Positions 1 through 8,786 of a DNA stretch of 64,000 nucleotides are shown piece by piece. The stretch is taken from positions 2,170,001 to 2,234,000 of the forward strand of contig NZ_CP082205.1 of the NCBI RefSeq assembly GCF_019856455.1, read 5' to 3'. The DNA is from Streptococcus suis (GTDB lineage: Bacteria; Bacillota; Bacilli; Lactobacillales; Streptococcaceae). How positions within the stretch are numbered: the stretch's first letter is position 1; the number at the start of each line of letters is the position of its first letter. The notes beneath the pieces are model-generated. The model made no database searches. It saw only the letters and a program-made list of their open reading frames with translations, and was not told where the DNA came from. The position numbers and the translations under genes were made by a program.

Positions 1-715
1 TTGCATCATTTCCGAGATAGCCACGGCGGTTGAGGTAGGTATCCAAATGCTTACCAAGTCGGTCAATAGCCGCAAACTTGATTTGGCTGCCAGCAAGAGC
101 GATTACTTCTACAACAATATTGGCTGAAGTCGCTACTGCTCCGTCACCCAGACTTTCAAAGCGTTCTAGATAATTAAGCTTGGCATTTTTTCCAGCGATG
201 ATGAGGACACGTTTGTTAAAGGCAACTGGACTGGTGCTGGCTTGGTAGAAAAGAGCCTCAACTGGCTGGTCAATTTCAACATTGTCTGGCACGTAAAGTA
301 CCGCAGTTGCGTTAAAATAGGCAGTGTTGTAAGCCGCTAATTTGTGCTCATCGTAGGCTACGGCAGCACCGAGGTATTTTTCAATGACATCTGGAATGCT
401 GTCCATAGCCGATGCGAAGTCTGTAAAGACTACACCTTTCTCTACAAGGTCAACCGGCAACTGTTCTAGAACTGTTTGGCTGCCAACTTGAACCAACATC
501 GGATTGTCACCGATAACTGTGAAATCTGGAACGGCTCCGATTTCATCATTTGTAGCTAGGCTTCCGTCACCTAGATTCCAACGGTGAAACTTGACCCGCT
601 CGATAACCGGCAAGTCCAGCTCTGCTATTTTGTCAAAAGCCTTAAGGCGCAGGTCTGTCAACCAAGTTGGTTCTGCCTGCAAGGCTGAAAATTCTTGAAT
701 CTTTTCTTTGGTCAT
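1..715 (-). CDS. sufD: Fe-S cluster assembly protein SufD (3' end outside window)
   Basis: N-terminal 238 codons of SufD, a scaffold partner of SufB and SufC in the SufBCD complex that builds and delivers Fe-S clusters in the cytosol. The reading begins MTKEKIQEFSALQAEPTW and continues into the typical RVKFHRWNLGDG segment and then beta-helix-like sequence; the C-terminal SufBD core domain runs off the window. The start lies 16 bp downstream of the sufC stop, so the two are co-transcribed in the usual sufC-sufD order. A GGAGG lies just before the ATG. SufB is also homologous, but the N-terminal sequence and the position directly after sufC fit SufD. Confidence 0.9.
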   Translation of the reverse strand, partial: MTKEKIQEFSALQAEPTWLTDLRLKAFDKIAELDLPVIERVKFHRWNLGDGSLATNDEIGAVPDFTVIGDNPMLVQVGSQTVLEQLPVDLVEKGVVFTDFASAMDSIPDVIEKYLGAAVAYDEHKLAAYNTAYFNATAVLYVPDNVEIDQPVEALFYQASTSPVAFNKRVLIIAGKNAKLNYLERFESLGDGAVATSANIVVEVIALAGSQIKFAAIDRLGKHLDTYLNRRGYLGNDA

Positions 716-731
716 AACTTCCTCCAAAGAC

Positions 732-1505
732 TTAAATGTCATCTTCTTTGTAGTCGATGCCAAGCTCTGCTGCGACTTGGACATAACCTTCTTTTTCCAA
801 GCGTTGCGCCAATTCTGGTCCGCCTGAAAGCACGACACGACCTTCCATCATGACATGGACAACATCAGGAGTGATGTAGTTGAGCAAGCGTTGGTAGTGG
901 GTAATAATCATGGCACCAAAGCCTTCACCACGCATAGCGTTGATACCCTTTGACACGATTTTAAGGGCATCGATGTCCAAACCTGAGTCAATCTCATCAA
1001 GAAGGGCGAAAGTTGGCTCTAACATGAGTAGTTGTAGGATTTCATTGCGTTTTTTCTCACCACCTGAGAAACCTTCGTTGAGATAACGCTCTGCCATTTC
1101 CTCTTTCATGTTGAGAAGTTCCATTTTTTCATCCAGTTTAGTAATGAAGTCGCGGACTGAGATTTTGTCTTCATCTTCCTTACCAGCGTTCATTGCAGCA
1201 CGAAGGAATTCCGCATTAGTAATCCCTGGAATTTCTGACGGGTATTGCATCGCCAAGAAGAGTCCCATACGGGCACGTTCATCGACTTCTAATTCTAAAA
1301 TATTGACACCGTCAAACAGAATCTCACCTTGGGTAACTTCATAACTTGGATTACCCATGATGGCTGCTGAAAGGGTGGATTTCCCTGTTCCGTTCGGTCC
1401 CATGATGGCTGCAATTTCACCTGTTTTAAGGGTCAAATTCACACCCTTCAAGATTTCTTTGCCTTCAATTTCCACATGAAGGTCTTTGATTTCTAATACT
1501 GACAT
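732..1505 (-). CDS. sufC: Fe-S cluster assembly ATPase SufC
   Basis: ABC-type ATPase that energises the SufBCD scaffold (257 residues). Walker A GPNGTGKST lies at about residues 36-44, followed by the signature FSGGEKKR and Walker B with FALLDEIDSGLD, the SufC form with DEIDSGLD. The reading frame is open 13 codons further upstream, but the ATG at 1505 is chosen because AAGGAGCAC sits just before it and MSVLEIKDLHV matches the family N-terminus. It is the first gene of a suf operon running to the left. Confidence 0.95.
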   Translation of the reverse strand: MSVLEIKDLHVEIEGKEILKGVNLTLKTGEIAAIMGPNGTGKSTLSAAIMGNPSYEVTQGEILFDGVNILELEVDERARMGLFLAMQYPSEIPGITNAEFLRAAMNAGKEDEDKISVRDFITKLDEKMELLNMKEEMAERYLNEGFSGGEKKRNEILQLLMLEPTFALLDEIDSGLDIDALKIVSKGINAMRGEGFGAMIITHYQRLLNYITPDVVHVMMEGRVVLSGGPELAQRLEKEGYVQVAAELGIDYKEDDI

Positions 1506-1942
1506 GCTGTGCTCCTTTTCATTTTTGTCCTCTTCAAAAACCACATTAACTGACCAAGCTAACTAGATACACCGATAAGACTCAACTTTGACAGTGGAGA
1601 AAGAACTCGACAAATTCTAAAGGAGTTCGTCAACAAGTCCTTATTTCCAGTTGTTGAGCTGAAACAGTCTATCCCTAGACTGTTTCACTCCCACCCCCCC
1701 CCGCACAGCTCAAACTGTCTGGGAGACAGTTTGAGGTTGGAGATGAAGCGAACTCTGTTCGCATCAGTCGTAGAGGTCAGATTTGGAGTATAAAACACGA
1801 ACAAATCTGCCAATCAACCACTGCGCTGAGATGTTGAGGCTAACTTCGAGAAGTGGTGCGGGGCTTGAGCCCAGCCTCTTTTCTTGTTAATGATGATTTT
1901 CAGAGAGTGTTAATCTATAAAATAGTCTTTTCTGACAATTTT

Positions 1943-2097
1943 ATACTCTTCGAAAATCAAAATTATCCGTTGTCAACTTACCTTGATGAGTGAAAAGCTC
2001 CAGTGGAGGTTTTCAGCCTGTTACCTTGAAATAAGATAGTAACAGAGTTCTATCTTCGGCTTCGTTTCCTAGGCTACTTTTGATTTTCATTGAATAT
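1943..2097. repeat. MITE-like element, full copy
   Basis: A 155-bp element. Its left end ATACTCTTCGAAAATCAAA and the reverse complement of its right end ATATTCAATGAAAATCAAA form imperfect terminal inverted repeats. The body contains GATAGTAACAGAGTTCTATC and CTTCGGCTTCG motifs and no coding capacity. A shorter relative sits between ilvN and ilvC (11392-11495). Such TACTCTTCGAAAATC...GATTTTCATTGA elements are common in streptococcal intergenic DNA. Mobilisation by a transposase elsewhere is inferred. Confidence 0.7.
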
Positions 2098-2123
2098 TAA
2101 TTAACCATATCCACTATATTATA

Positions 2124-2148
2124 TCAAAAAAAGAGCCTGACGGCTCTT
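2124..2148 (-). terminator. Rho-independent terminator of tagO
   Basis: Stem AAGAGCC at 2131-2137 pairs with GGCTCTT at 2142-2148, loop TGAC; on the minus strand it is followed by a run of seven T. It lies 20 bp past the stop of the tagO-like gene. Confidence 0.85.
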
Positions 2149-2167
2149 ATCTTGTTTAGAAAGATTC

Positions 2168-3340
2168 TTATTTTCTTTTTTTCTCTTCATAGCACTTTTT
2201 ATACTTTGCGATTTTTTCTTGACGGTAACTACTATTACCAATAAACCGAAGAAGATTGAGCAACGGAGTTCTATTGATACCAAAGATGCCAATCAATTCA
2301 CAGAGAATCTCAATTCCCAGTCCCATGGTCACCAATAGGAGAATCCCCCCTATTCGACTCGAAACATTGAGCAAAAGAGAGGTCAGGGAGAATAAGAAAG
2401 AGATGGCGTAAATCACCAATACCGTGCCACGATGAGTAAGTCCCAGAGAGAGCAAGCGATGATGCAGATGCATCTTATCTGCTTCATAGATTTTTTGCCC
2501 AGACAATTTTCGACGAATGATGGCTACTACAGTATCCGTAATAGGCACTCCAAGAATAATCATCGGAGTAACCACTGCAACAGCTGTCGAATTTTTCAGT
2601 CCTTGAAGCGACAAGACTCCAATCATAAACCCGATGAAGAGGGCTCCTGTATCGCCAAGATAAATGATGGCGGGATTATAGTTATACGGTAAAAAACCAA
2701 CAATCGCCGCAACCAAAACAAAGATGGTTAAGGTTAAAAAAATATTGCTATCATTCAAAAAGAAATAAGACACAATTCCCATCGTTGTCAGGGAAATAAT
2801 CGATACTCCCGAAACCAGACCATCCAGACCATCAATCAAGTTGACTGCATTCGTAATAGAAACAATCCAAAGGACCGTTAATAGAAAAGAGAGCCAGACA
2901 GGAAATTGAAGGAAAGGTCCTCCAAAAGGAATCTTAAAGCTATCAAAACGAAATTCCGTAAAAATCCAAATGATCGTCGCTGCCGCTAGAATACCAAACA
3001 TTTTAGGTGCAGGCTTTAGCTCCTTGACATCATCAATGAATCCCGTAAGAACGATAATGCTGGATGCTAGGACCAGGGGCCAGATATAATGCAAGTAAGT
3101 GCCATGGTAATTGACACGGGTAACAATTCCTGGTAAAAACCATAGGACAGAAATGGTAAATGCCACAAAGATAGCCAGCCCTCCCGCTGAAGGCATGGGC
3201 ACCTTATTTATCCGCCGTGCATTGGGATTATCGACTGCTCCAACCTTCAGGGACATAAAACGAACCAAGGGAGTCGCAATGGCTGATATGACCATGGTTG
3301 TAATAATGACCATTATGTATTTTAGAGCAAAAGGAATCAT
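2168..3340 (-). CDS. tagO: Undecaprenyl-phosphate N-acetylglucosaminyl-1-phosphate transferase (TagO/WecA/RgpG)
   Basis: Polytopic membrane enzyme (390 residues, about ten hydrophobic segments) that transfers GlcNAc-1-phosphate, or a related sugar phosphate, from its UDP donor to undecaprenyl phosphate, the first lipid-linked step of wall glycopolymer synthesis. Family motifs visible: GFIDDVKELKP with the metal-binding DD, NAVNLIDGLDGL, LGDTGA and the late MHLHHRL loop typical of WecA/TagO rather than MraY. The start codon overlaps the mecA stop in ATGA, so it is translationally coupled to mecA. In streptococci this locus is called rgpG or tagO; which polymer it serves here cannot be read from sequence. 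Confidence 0.93.
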   Translation of the reverse strand: MIPFALKYIMVIITTMVISAIATPLVRFMSLKVGAVDNPNARRINKVPMPSAGGLAIFVAFTISVLWFLPGIVTRVNYHGTYLHYIWPLVLASSIIVLTGFIDDVKELKPAPKMFGILAAATIIWIFTEFRFDSFKIPFGGPFLQFPVWLSFLLTVLWIVSITNAVNLIDGLDGLVSGVSIISLTTMGIVSYFFLNDSNIFLTLTIFVLVAAIVGFLPYNYNPAIIYLGDTGALFIGFMIGVLSLQGLKNSTAVAVVTPMIILGVPITDTVVAIIRRKLSGQKIYEADKMHLHHRLLSLGLTHRGTVLVIYAISFLFSLTSLLLNVSSRIGGILLLVTMGLGIEILCELIGIFGINRTPLLNLLRFIGNSSYRQEKIAKYKKCYEEKKRK

Positions 3341-4059
3341 ACTGTCGGAACCTTCCTAAGCTCCTCGATTGCCGCAAGCGGAAGCATCAAAGTTCCGTGT
3401 TCTTGTAAAGCAGGTCTGGTCAACTTAGTATCATTGGTAAATTCCAACATTCGTGAGAGAATGTAGCCTGGATACTGCTTGGAACGATTTTCTACATTGA
3501 TAAGAACGGTCAAGTAGTAGTGACCATCCATTTTATATAATTCCGATTCTTCTACTGGATAATCAACCGTACCAACAAAAGTAAACAGATCCTCTATCGT
3601 TGGAAATTCCAAAATGTAGTAAATATAGCGCTCCTGCTCCTCTTCATCTGCTTCTTCCTCTTGCTCTACCTCTTCCAAATGACGAACGGCTGTTGCATCC
3701 GGTGTGCTTTTCTCACGAACGGTTTGCTCCAAACTCTTGAAAAACTCCTCTGGAGTCATACTTGCAACATCACCAAGTTCCGAAAAATCTGTAAATTCAT
3801 CGAAATTCAAGCTCTGATCCAAATCAGATTTGGTAACAAAGATGTCTACCCGATCTGGCTTCGGAGTCACACGAAAACTCAGCATACCACTTTCTCGGAA
3901 AGTCATTGGTAAATCCAATTCATCCAAAACAGTATAGAAGAACTCCTCTGTCTTTTCTTGCGGAATGAGAAAGTCCGAAAGTTCCATTCCTCTCTCTTCC
4001 AAATCATCTAATTTTATAGTGATTTTCAAGGTTGAATCACTAATTTGCTTTACTTTCAT
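3337..4059 (-). CDS. mecA: Adaptor protein MecA
   Basis: Adaptor of 240 residues that delivers substrates such as ComX/ComW-type proteins to the ClpCP protease. Typical N-terminus MKVKQISDSTLKITIK with the ELSDFLIPQEKTEEFFYTVLDEL module, an acidic linker (EEVEQEEEADEEEQE near residue 140) and the C-terminal Clp-binding domain containing FPTIEDLF. ATG at 4059 is preferred over the start five codons upstream because GAGGTAGTT precedes it. Its stop overlaps the tagO start. Confidence 0.94.
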   Translation of the reverse strand: MKVKQISDSTLKITIKLDDLEERGMELSDFLIPQEKTEEFFYTVLDELDLPMTFRESGMLSFRVTPKPDRVDIFVTKSDLDQSLNFDEFTDFSELGDVASMTPEEFFKSLEQTVREKSTPDATAVRHLEEVEQEEEADEEEQERYIYYILEFPTIEDLFTFVGTVDYPVEESELYKMDGHYYLTVLINVENRSKQYPGYILSRMLEFTNDTKLTRPALQEHGTLMLPLAAIEELRKVPTV

Positions 4060-4159
4060 AACTACCTCATTCATTGATTCATCAATTTCTTAAAATTGAT
4101 TGATCATTTTCAATACTCATACATATCTTCCACCATTATACTAAAACCAAGCTCTAAAG

Positions 4160-4185
4160 ACAAAAGAAAAGCAGGTCTCCCTGCT
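4160..4185 (-). terminator. Terminator of uppP
   Basis: AGCAGG (4170-4175) pairs with CCTGCT (4180-4185), loop TCTC; read on the minus strand it is followed by TTTTCTTTTG. It starts 2 bp after the uppP stop. Confidence 0.75.
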
Positions 4186-4186
4186 C

Positions 4187-5023
4187 TTAAAATAAAAATG
4201 TGATAAAGGCATAAACCAATAAAATCGCCCCTAAAATGATGCGGTAGTAACCAAAAACCGTGAAATCATGTTTTTTAACAAAGTCTGTCAAGAAACGAAT
4301 AACAACTAAGGATACCAAGTAAGCCGTCACACTAGCGACTAGCAAGATCCATACCTGCTCCATATTCAGGCTATTGCCATCTAAGAAATATTTAACAGCC
4401 TTCAAGCCACTATAACCAAACATGGTTGGAATCCCAAGAAAGAAGGTAAAATCTGCCGCCACAGATCGGCTGGTCCCCAAAATAATCGCTCCCAGAATGG
4501 TCGCACCTGATCGACTAGTCCCCGGAACGATGCTTAAGACCTGGAAACACCCAATCAACAAGGCGGTTTTATAAGACATTTTCGCTAAGTCCGTCACCTG
4601 TGGCTCTACACCACTGTTACGGTTCTCAATCCAAATAAAGGCAATACCGTAGACAATCAAAGCAATCGCAATCGGTACCATAAAATTGAAGTGCGCTTCA
4701 AACCAATTATCCAACGGGACTGCAATTAGGATGGACGGAATACAGGCAATGACAACCTTGGCCCATAATTGCCAAGTCAATTGAATATCACGCTTGGTTT
4801 TTCCAGGCTGAAATGGATTCAATTTTTTAAAGTAAATGGTCATAACTGCTAGAATTGCTCCTAGCTGAATGACAATATTAAACATTTCTAGGAAGTTCTT
4901 GCTTTGGTTTAATTTCACGAACTCTTGAACCAAAATTAAATGCCCCGTTGAAGAAACTGGCAACCATTCCGTTACCCCTTCAATGATTCCTAAAAAAATG
5001 GCTTTCAACAATTCCAAAATCAT
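4187..5023 (-). CDS. uppP: Undecaprenyl-diphosphatase UppP (BacA)
   Basis: Membrane phosphatase (278 residues, about eight hydrophobic helices) that recycles undecaprenyl diphosphate to the monophosphate carrier for peptidoglycan and wall polymers; overexpression gives bacitracin resistance in this family. Motifs: [20 protein letters not shown] near the N-terminus (Glu-rich motif) and [10 protein letters not shown], the catalytic Ser/Arg motif. The ATG at 5023 follows AAAGGAGTTTATT; the 17 extra upstream codons are not family-like. It is monocistronic, with its own terminator, and divergent from the ABC transporter to the right. Confidence 0.95.
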   Translation of the reverse strand: MILELLKAIFLGIIEGVTEWLPVSSTGHLILVQEFVKLNQSKNFLEMFNIVIQLGAILAVMTIYFKKLNPFQPGKTKRDIQLTWQLWAKVVIACIPSILIAVPLDNWFEAHFNFMVPIAIALIVYGIAFIWIENRNSGVEPQVTDLAKMSYKTALLIGCFQVLSIVPGTSRSGATILGAIILGTSRSVAADFTFFLGIPTMFGYSGLKAVKYFLDGNSLNMEQVWILLVASVTAYLVSLVVIRFLTDFVKKHDFTVFGYYRIILGAILLVYAFITFLF

Positions 5024-5099
5024 AATAAACTCCTTTTTTTCAATTCTAATTATTATACCATAAAAAAATAACACAATGATAGTTCAAGGATATTGAAAT

Positions 5100-5129
5100 T
5101 TGTCAGAATTTTTAATAGAATGGTGTAAT
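5100..5129 (+). promoter_or_regulatory. SigA promoter of the amino-acid ABC operon
   Basis: TTGTCA at 5100-5105 and TGTAAT at 5124-5129, 18-bp spacer; AAAGGAG and the ATG at 5150 follow. Confidence 0.6.
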
Positions 5130-5149
5130 AGCATTTTAAAGGAGACATT

Positions 5150-6715
5150 ATGAAACGTAAACTCAGTATATTTCTGCTGACCCTAATCGCTGTTTTTTCT
5201 GTAACAACAGGGGTTCGGGCAGACGAATACCTGCGGGTCGGTATGGAAGCTGCCTATGCACCATTTAACTGGACCCAAGAAGATGATAGCAACGGTGCCG
5301 TTCCTATTGAGGGAACCAATCAATTTGCCAACGGATATGATGTTCAGGTTGCAAAAAAAATCGCTGCTTCCATGGACAAAGAACTCTTGGTTGTTAAAAC
5401 CAAGTGGGAAGGCTTAGTCCCTGCTCTTACATCTGGTAAAATCGATATGATTATCGCCGGTATGAGCCCGACAGAAGAGCGCAAGAAAGAAATCGCCTTC
5501 TCAGATAGCTACTACACCTCAATTCCTACCCTGGTTGTTCGTTCTGATAGTCAGTACGCAAACGCAACCAGCTTGGCAGATTTTGCTGGCGCAAAAATCA
5601 CTGCCCAGCAAGGGGTTTACCTCTATGATTTGATTGAGCAAATTGAAGGGGCTAACAAACAAACTGCCATGGGAGATTTCTCCCAAATCCGTCAAGCTTT
5701 AGAATCTGGCATTATAGACGCTTATGTTTCTGAACGTCCAGAAGGTCGTACAGCAGAAGCTGCAAATAAAGCTTTCAAAATGGTTGAATTGGCAGACAGT
5801 TTTGAAACCAATGCCGAAGACGTGACCATTGCTGTCGGTATGCGCAAAGATGACGAGCGTATCGCTCAGGTCAACGAAGTCTTAGCAACTATTTCAGAAG
5901 AAGGGCAAATCGCACTTATGGATGATATGATTGAAAACCAGCCTGTTGAAGAAGCCAGCGAGGGCGAAACACCTAGTTTCTTCGCCCAAGTTTGGAATAT
6001 TGTTGTTAACAACTGGCAACAACTTCTGCGCGGAACTGGGATGACATTACTCATTTCCATCCTCGGTACAATTATCGGTACTGCTATCGGTCTCCTCATC
6101 GGTGTCTTCCGTACAGCTCCCAAAGCAGCAAACAAGGCACTTGCTATTGGTCAAAAAGTGCTCGGTTGGATTATCAATATCTACATCGAAATTTTCCGTG
6201 GTACGCCGATGATTGTACAATCCATGGTTATTTACTATGGTACCGCCCAAGCATTCGGACTCAATCTTGACCGCACACTTGCCGCTATCTTCATTGTATC
6301 CATCAATACAGGTGCCTACATGAGTGAGATTGTCCGCGGTGGTATCTTTGCCGTCGATAAGGGCCAATTTGAAGCTGCTACTGCTCTCGGATTTACCCAT
6401 AATCAGACCATGCGTAAGATTGTCCTTCCACAGGTTATTCGTAACATCTTACCAGCGACTGGTAATGAATTTGTCATCAATATCAAAGATACTTCTGTAT
6501 TGAACGTTATCTCAGTTGTTGAACTCTATTTCTCAGGAAATACTGTCGCAACCCAAACCTATCAATATTTCCAAACCTTTACGGTTATTGCTATTATCTA
6601 CTTCATCCTAACCTTTACTGTGACACGTATCTTACGCGCAGTTGAAAAGCATTTTGATACAGATACATACACAACAGGTGCAAACCAAATGCAAGTCGAG
6701 GTGCCACATGACTAA
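5150..6715 (+). CDS. Amino-acid ABC transporter, fused substrate-binding and permease protein
   Basis: Fusion of 521 residues. It starts with a signal peptide ([18 protein letters not shown], cleavage near ...VRADE), followed by one periplasmic-type amino-acid binding domain (about residues 25-260; [27 protein letters not shown]) and then a HisM/GlnP-type permease (about 285-515) with the EAA-like loop [21 protein letters not shown]. Such GlnP-style fusions anchor the receptor directly to the channel. With the downstream ATPase it forms a complete importer, probably for a polar amino acid such as glutamine, glutamate or cystine. The substrate is not determined. Confidence 0.92.
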   Translation: MKRKLSIFLLTLIAVFSVTTGVRADEYLRVGMEAAYAPFNWTQEDDSNGAVPIEGTNQFANGYDVQVAKKIAASMDKELLVVKTKWEGLVPALTSGKIDMIIAGMSPTEERKKEIAFSDSYYTSIPTLVVRSDSQYANATSLADFAGAKITAQQGVYLYDLIEQIEGANKQTAMGDFSQIRQALESGIIDAYVSERPEGRTAEAANKAFKMVELADSFETNAEDVTIAVGMRKDDERIAQVNEVLATISEEGQIALMDDMIENQPVEEASEGETPSFFAQVWNIVVNNWQQLLRGTGMTLLISILGTIIGTAIGLLIGVFRTAPKAANKALAIGQKVLGWIINIYIEIFRGTPMIVQSMVIYYGTAQAFGLNLDRTLAAIFIVSINTGAYMSEIVRGGIFAVDKGQFEAATALGFTHNQTMRKIVLPQVIRNILPATGNEFVINIKDTSVLNVISVVELYFSGNTVATQTYQYFQTFTVIAIIYFILTFTVTRILRAVEKHFDTDTYTTGANQMQVEVPHD

Positions 6716-7451
6716 AAATGTAATTCTTGAAATCAAAAATCTAAAGAAATCATACGGACAAAATCAAGTCCTCAAAGACATCTCTATTAGCGTTGAAAAG
6801 GGCGAGGTTATCTCAATCATCGGTTCATCTGGTTCGGGAAAATCAACCTTCCTCCGATCTATCAACCTTTTGGAAACACCAACAGAAGGACAGATTTTAT
6901 ACCACGGACAAGATGTTTTGGCTAAAGGATATGATTTGACGACTTACCGTGAAAAACTAGGTATGGTATTCCAATCCTTCAACCTTTTCAACAATCTAAA
7001 TGTATTGGAAAATGCCATTGTAGCACAAACTACGGTACTGAAACGAGATCGAGCTGAGGCAGAGAAAATCGCCAAGGAAAACCTCAACAAGGTTGGCATG
7101 ACCGAACAGTACTGGCAAGCCAAACCAAGTCAACTCTCTGGTGGACAGAAACAACGTGTGGCCATTGCACGCGCCCTATCTGTTGACCCAGAAGTTATCC
7201 TCTTTGATGAGCCGACTTCTGCTCTCGATCCAGAGATGGTTGGGGAAGTTCTCAAAACTATGCAAGATTTGGCAAAATCAGGATTGACGATGCTTATCGT
7301 AACTCACGAAATGGAATTTGCCCGCGATGTTTCAGACCGTGTCATCTTTATGGACAAGGGAGTCATCGCCGAAGAAGGCAATCCTCAACAAATCTTTGAA
7401 AATCCACAAGAAGAACGCACACGTGAATTCCTTCAGCGTTTTCTTGGATAA
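6708..7451 (+). CDS. Amino-acid ABC transporter ATP-binding protein (GlnQ/HisP type)
   Basis: ATPase subunit of 247 residues pairing with the upstream fusion protein. Walker [11 protein letters not shown]-loop [11 protein letters not shown], signature [15 protein letters not shown], Walker [15 protein letters not shown] and the H-loop IVTHEME are all intact. The frame is open further upstream, but the ATG at 6708 overlaps the end of the permease gene by 8 bp, which is normal coupling, and gives the family N-terminus. A strong terminator follows. Confidence 0.94.
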   Translation: MTKNVILEIKNLKKSYGQNQVLKDISISVEKGEVISIIGSSGSGKSTFLRSINLLETPTEGQILYHGQDVLAKGYDLTTYREKLGMVFQSFNLFNNLNVLENAIVAQTTVLKRDRAEAEKIAKENLNKVGMTEQYWQAKPSQLSGGQKQRVAIARALSVDPEVILFDEPTSALDPEMVGEVLKTMQDLAKSGLTMLIVTHEMEFARDVSDRVIFMDKGVIAEEGNPQQIFENPQEERTREFLQRFLG

Positions 7452-7481
7452 ACTCAATCTGTTCCATAGAAGACTATTACT

Positions 7482-7512
7482 TACCAGTTTCAAAGCTGGT
7501 AAGTTTTTTTAG
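7482..7512 (+). terminator. Terminator of the amino-acid ABC operon
   Basis: CTTACCAG (7482-7489) pairs with CTGGTAAG (7498-7505), followed by TTTTTTT. Confidence 0.85.
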
Positions 7513-7516
7513 ACTA

Positions 7517-7553
7517 AAAAAAAGAGGAATTCGTAGAATTCCCCTCCTTTTTA
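7517..7553 (-). terminator. Terminator of the 69-residue gene
   Basis: A hairpin built around GGAATTC-GTA-GAATTCC with A-rich and T-rich flanks. On the minus strand it ends in a T run just after the small gene at 7580-7789. It may act in both directions. Confidence 0.65.
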
Positions 7554-7579
7554 GACATCTCTAAATGAAACCATTTAGA

Positions 7580-7789
7580 TTAGTTTTCAAATTTCTTGTG
7601 GTTTTTGTCGTAAAAATCAATCAAACCCAAGGCAGTTGCAAATGAAATATTGTCGATCTTAGCGCGACCTTGTGCAAGAGCGATAACTGACATTTCACGA
7701 GCATTTGTTTCCTTACTGATACGGTAACCTGTGATTTTCTTTTCACGAACCCAGCCAACAACTGCGGCTACTTTTTCGTAACTTGTCAT
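7580..7789 (-). CDS. Small conserved-looking protein, possible HTH
   Basis: 69 residues, sequence MTSYEKVAAVVGWVREKK then ITGYRISKETNAREMSVIALAQG. The middle reads like a helix-turn-helix (RISKETNAREMSVIALAQGRA), but no family is firmly recognised. It has a clear AAGGGG ribosome-binding site, its own promoter (7823-7852) and its own terminator, so it is a real single-gene unit. A DNA-binding role is only a guess from the helix pattern. Confidence 0.75.
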   Translation of the reverse strand: MTSYEKVAAVVGWVREKKITGYRISKETNAREMSVIALAQGRAKIDNISFATALGLIDFYDKNHKKFEN

Positions 7790-7822
7790 GAGAAACCCCT
7801 TTCCTTTTTATTCGTGCAATTA

Positions 7823-7852
7823 AGTATAATACAGTTAAACCTATTTTGTCAA
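7823..7852 (-). promoter_or_regulatory. SigA promoter of the 69-residue gene
   Basis: Minus strand TTGACA (7847-7852) and TATACT (7823-7828), 18-bp spacer; the start codon is about 34 bp further on. Confidence 0.7.
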
Positions 7853-7874
7853 GTAAATTGTTCGGTTTTTACCA

Positions 7875-8777
7875 TCATTTTGCCCTAAGTGATGATAGTA
7901 TTTGCGTCCTTATGTCTTCGACCCCCTCCGGATTCCCTGGAAGGAAGATAGTTTGATTACCTCCTTGTGCAAAATTATTGAGAGTATCCAAGTATTGGTT
8001 GGTCAGCAAGATAGACATAATCTGCTCTTCAGATAGGCTAACATTTGATTCTTTCAGTTCACGAATCGAATCTGCCAGTCCGTCTACAATCGCCTTACGT
8101 TGTTGTGCAATACCTACACCATGCAAGCGATCCTTTTCAGCTTCCGCTTCTGCTGCTGTGACAATTTTAATCTTGTCAGCTTCTGCCAATTCCTGGGCCG
8201 CAACCCGTTTCCGCTGAGCTGCGTTAATTTCATTCATAGATTGTTTAACCTCGGCATCTGGCTCTACCTTGGTAATTAAGGTTTTGACAATAACATAACC
8301 ATAGGTTGACATTTCTTCTGCTACTTGTTTTTGTACCTCAAGTGCAATCTCATCCTTTTTCTCGAAGAGCTCATCCAGGGTCAATTTAGGCACAGATGAA
8401 CGCAGGGCATCTTCAATATAGGACTTAATCTGTGCTTCTGGGTGCATGAGCTTGTAATAGGCATCCGTCACATTATTTTCATTTACTCGATATTGAGTTG
8501 CCACATTCATTGTGACAAAAACGTTATCCTGCGTCTTGGTTTCTACCACAATTTCACTTTGCAACATCCGCAATTGAATGCGGGCTGCGATGACATCGAC
8601 TCCAAATGGTATTTTAAAGTTTATACCTGAAGTAGATGTTTTTTGGTATTTCCCAAAGCGCTCAATAATAGCGACCGTCTGCTGCTTAACAACGTATAGC
8701 CCTGAAGCAATCAAAATCAAAGCAATCAGTACAAAGAACAAGAAACTACCAATAAAAACAATTGGACCAAGCACCAT
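7875..8777 (-). CDS. SPFH/band 7 domain membrane protein
   Basis: 300 residues: one N-terminal transmembrane helix (VFIGSFLFFVLIALILIASG), then an SPFH domain (VVKQQTVAIIERFGKYQKT ... NVFVTMNVATQYRV) and a long alanine/glutamate-rich coiled coil (AAQRKRVAAQELAEADKIK). This is the QmcA/stomatin-like type, which forms membrane-associated oligomers and organises membrane microdomains or modulates proteases. The start is fixed by AGGAGGTCATT before the ATG. It begins 10 bp after the ilvA stop, so it is likely read through from ilvA. Confidence 0.9.
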   Translation of the reverse strand: MVLGPIVFIGSFLFFVLIALILIASGLYVVKQQTVAIIERFGKYQKTSTSGINFKIPFGVDVIAARIQLRMLQSEIVVETKTQDNVFVTMNVATQYRVNENNVTDAYYKLMHPEAQIKSYIEDALRSSVPKLTLDELFEKKDEIALEVQKQVAEEMSTYGYVIVKTLITKVEPDAEVKQSMNEINAAQRKRVAAQELAEADKIKIVTAAEAEAEKDRLHGVGIAQQRKAIVDGLADSIRELKESNVSLSEEQIMSILLTNQYLDTLNNFAQGGNQTIFLPGNPEGVEDIRTQILSSLRAK

Positions 8778-8786
8778 AATGACCTC

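Larger units (their letters stand above)
1506..2167. other. Intergenic region with hairpins and a mobile-type repeat
   Basis: A 662-bp gap without a credible gene. It holds two perfect hairpins: GAAACAGTCTA at 1661-1671 pairs with 1676-1686, and CTCAAACTGTCT at 1709-1720 pairs with 1724-1735. A run of nine C lies between them. A further stretch around 1850-1890 (gaggct ... agcctc) could pair. A MITE-like element and a terminator, listed separately, fill the rest. The sufC promoter must lie in the right-hand end near 1506-1620, but no clear -35/-10 pair was seen. Confidence 0.6.

Noticed and set aside
1690-1702. Nine-C tract as a phase-variation switch
   Set aside because: Intergenic, about 190 bp from the sufC start and not in a recognisable promoter spacer.
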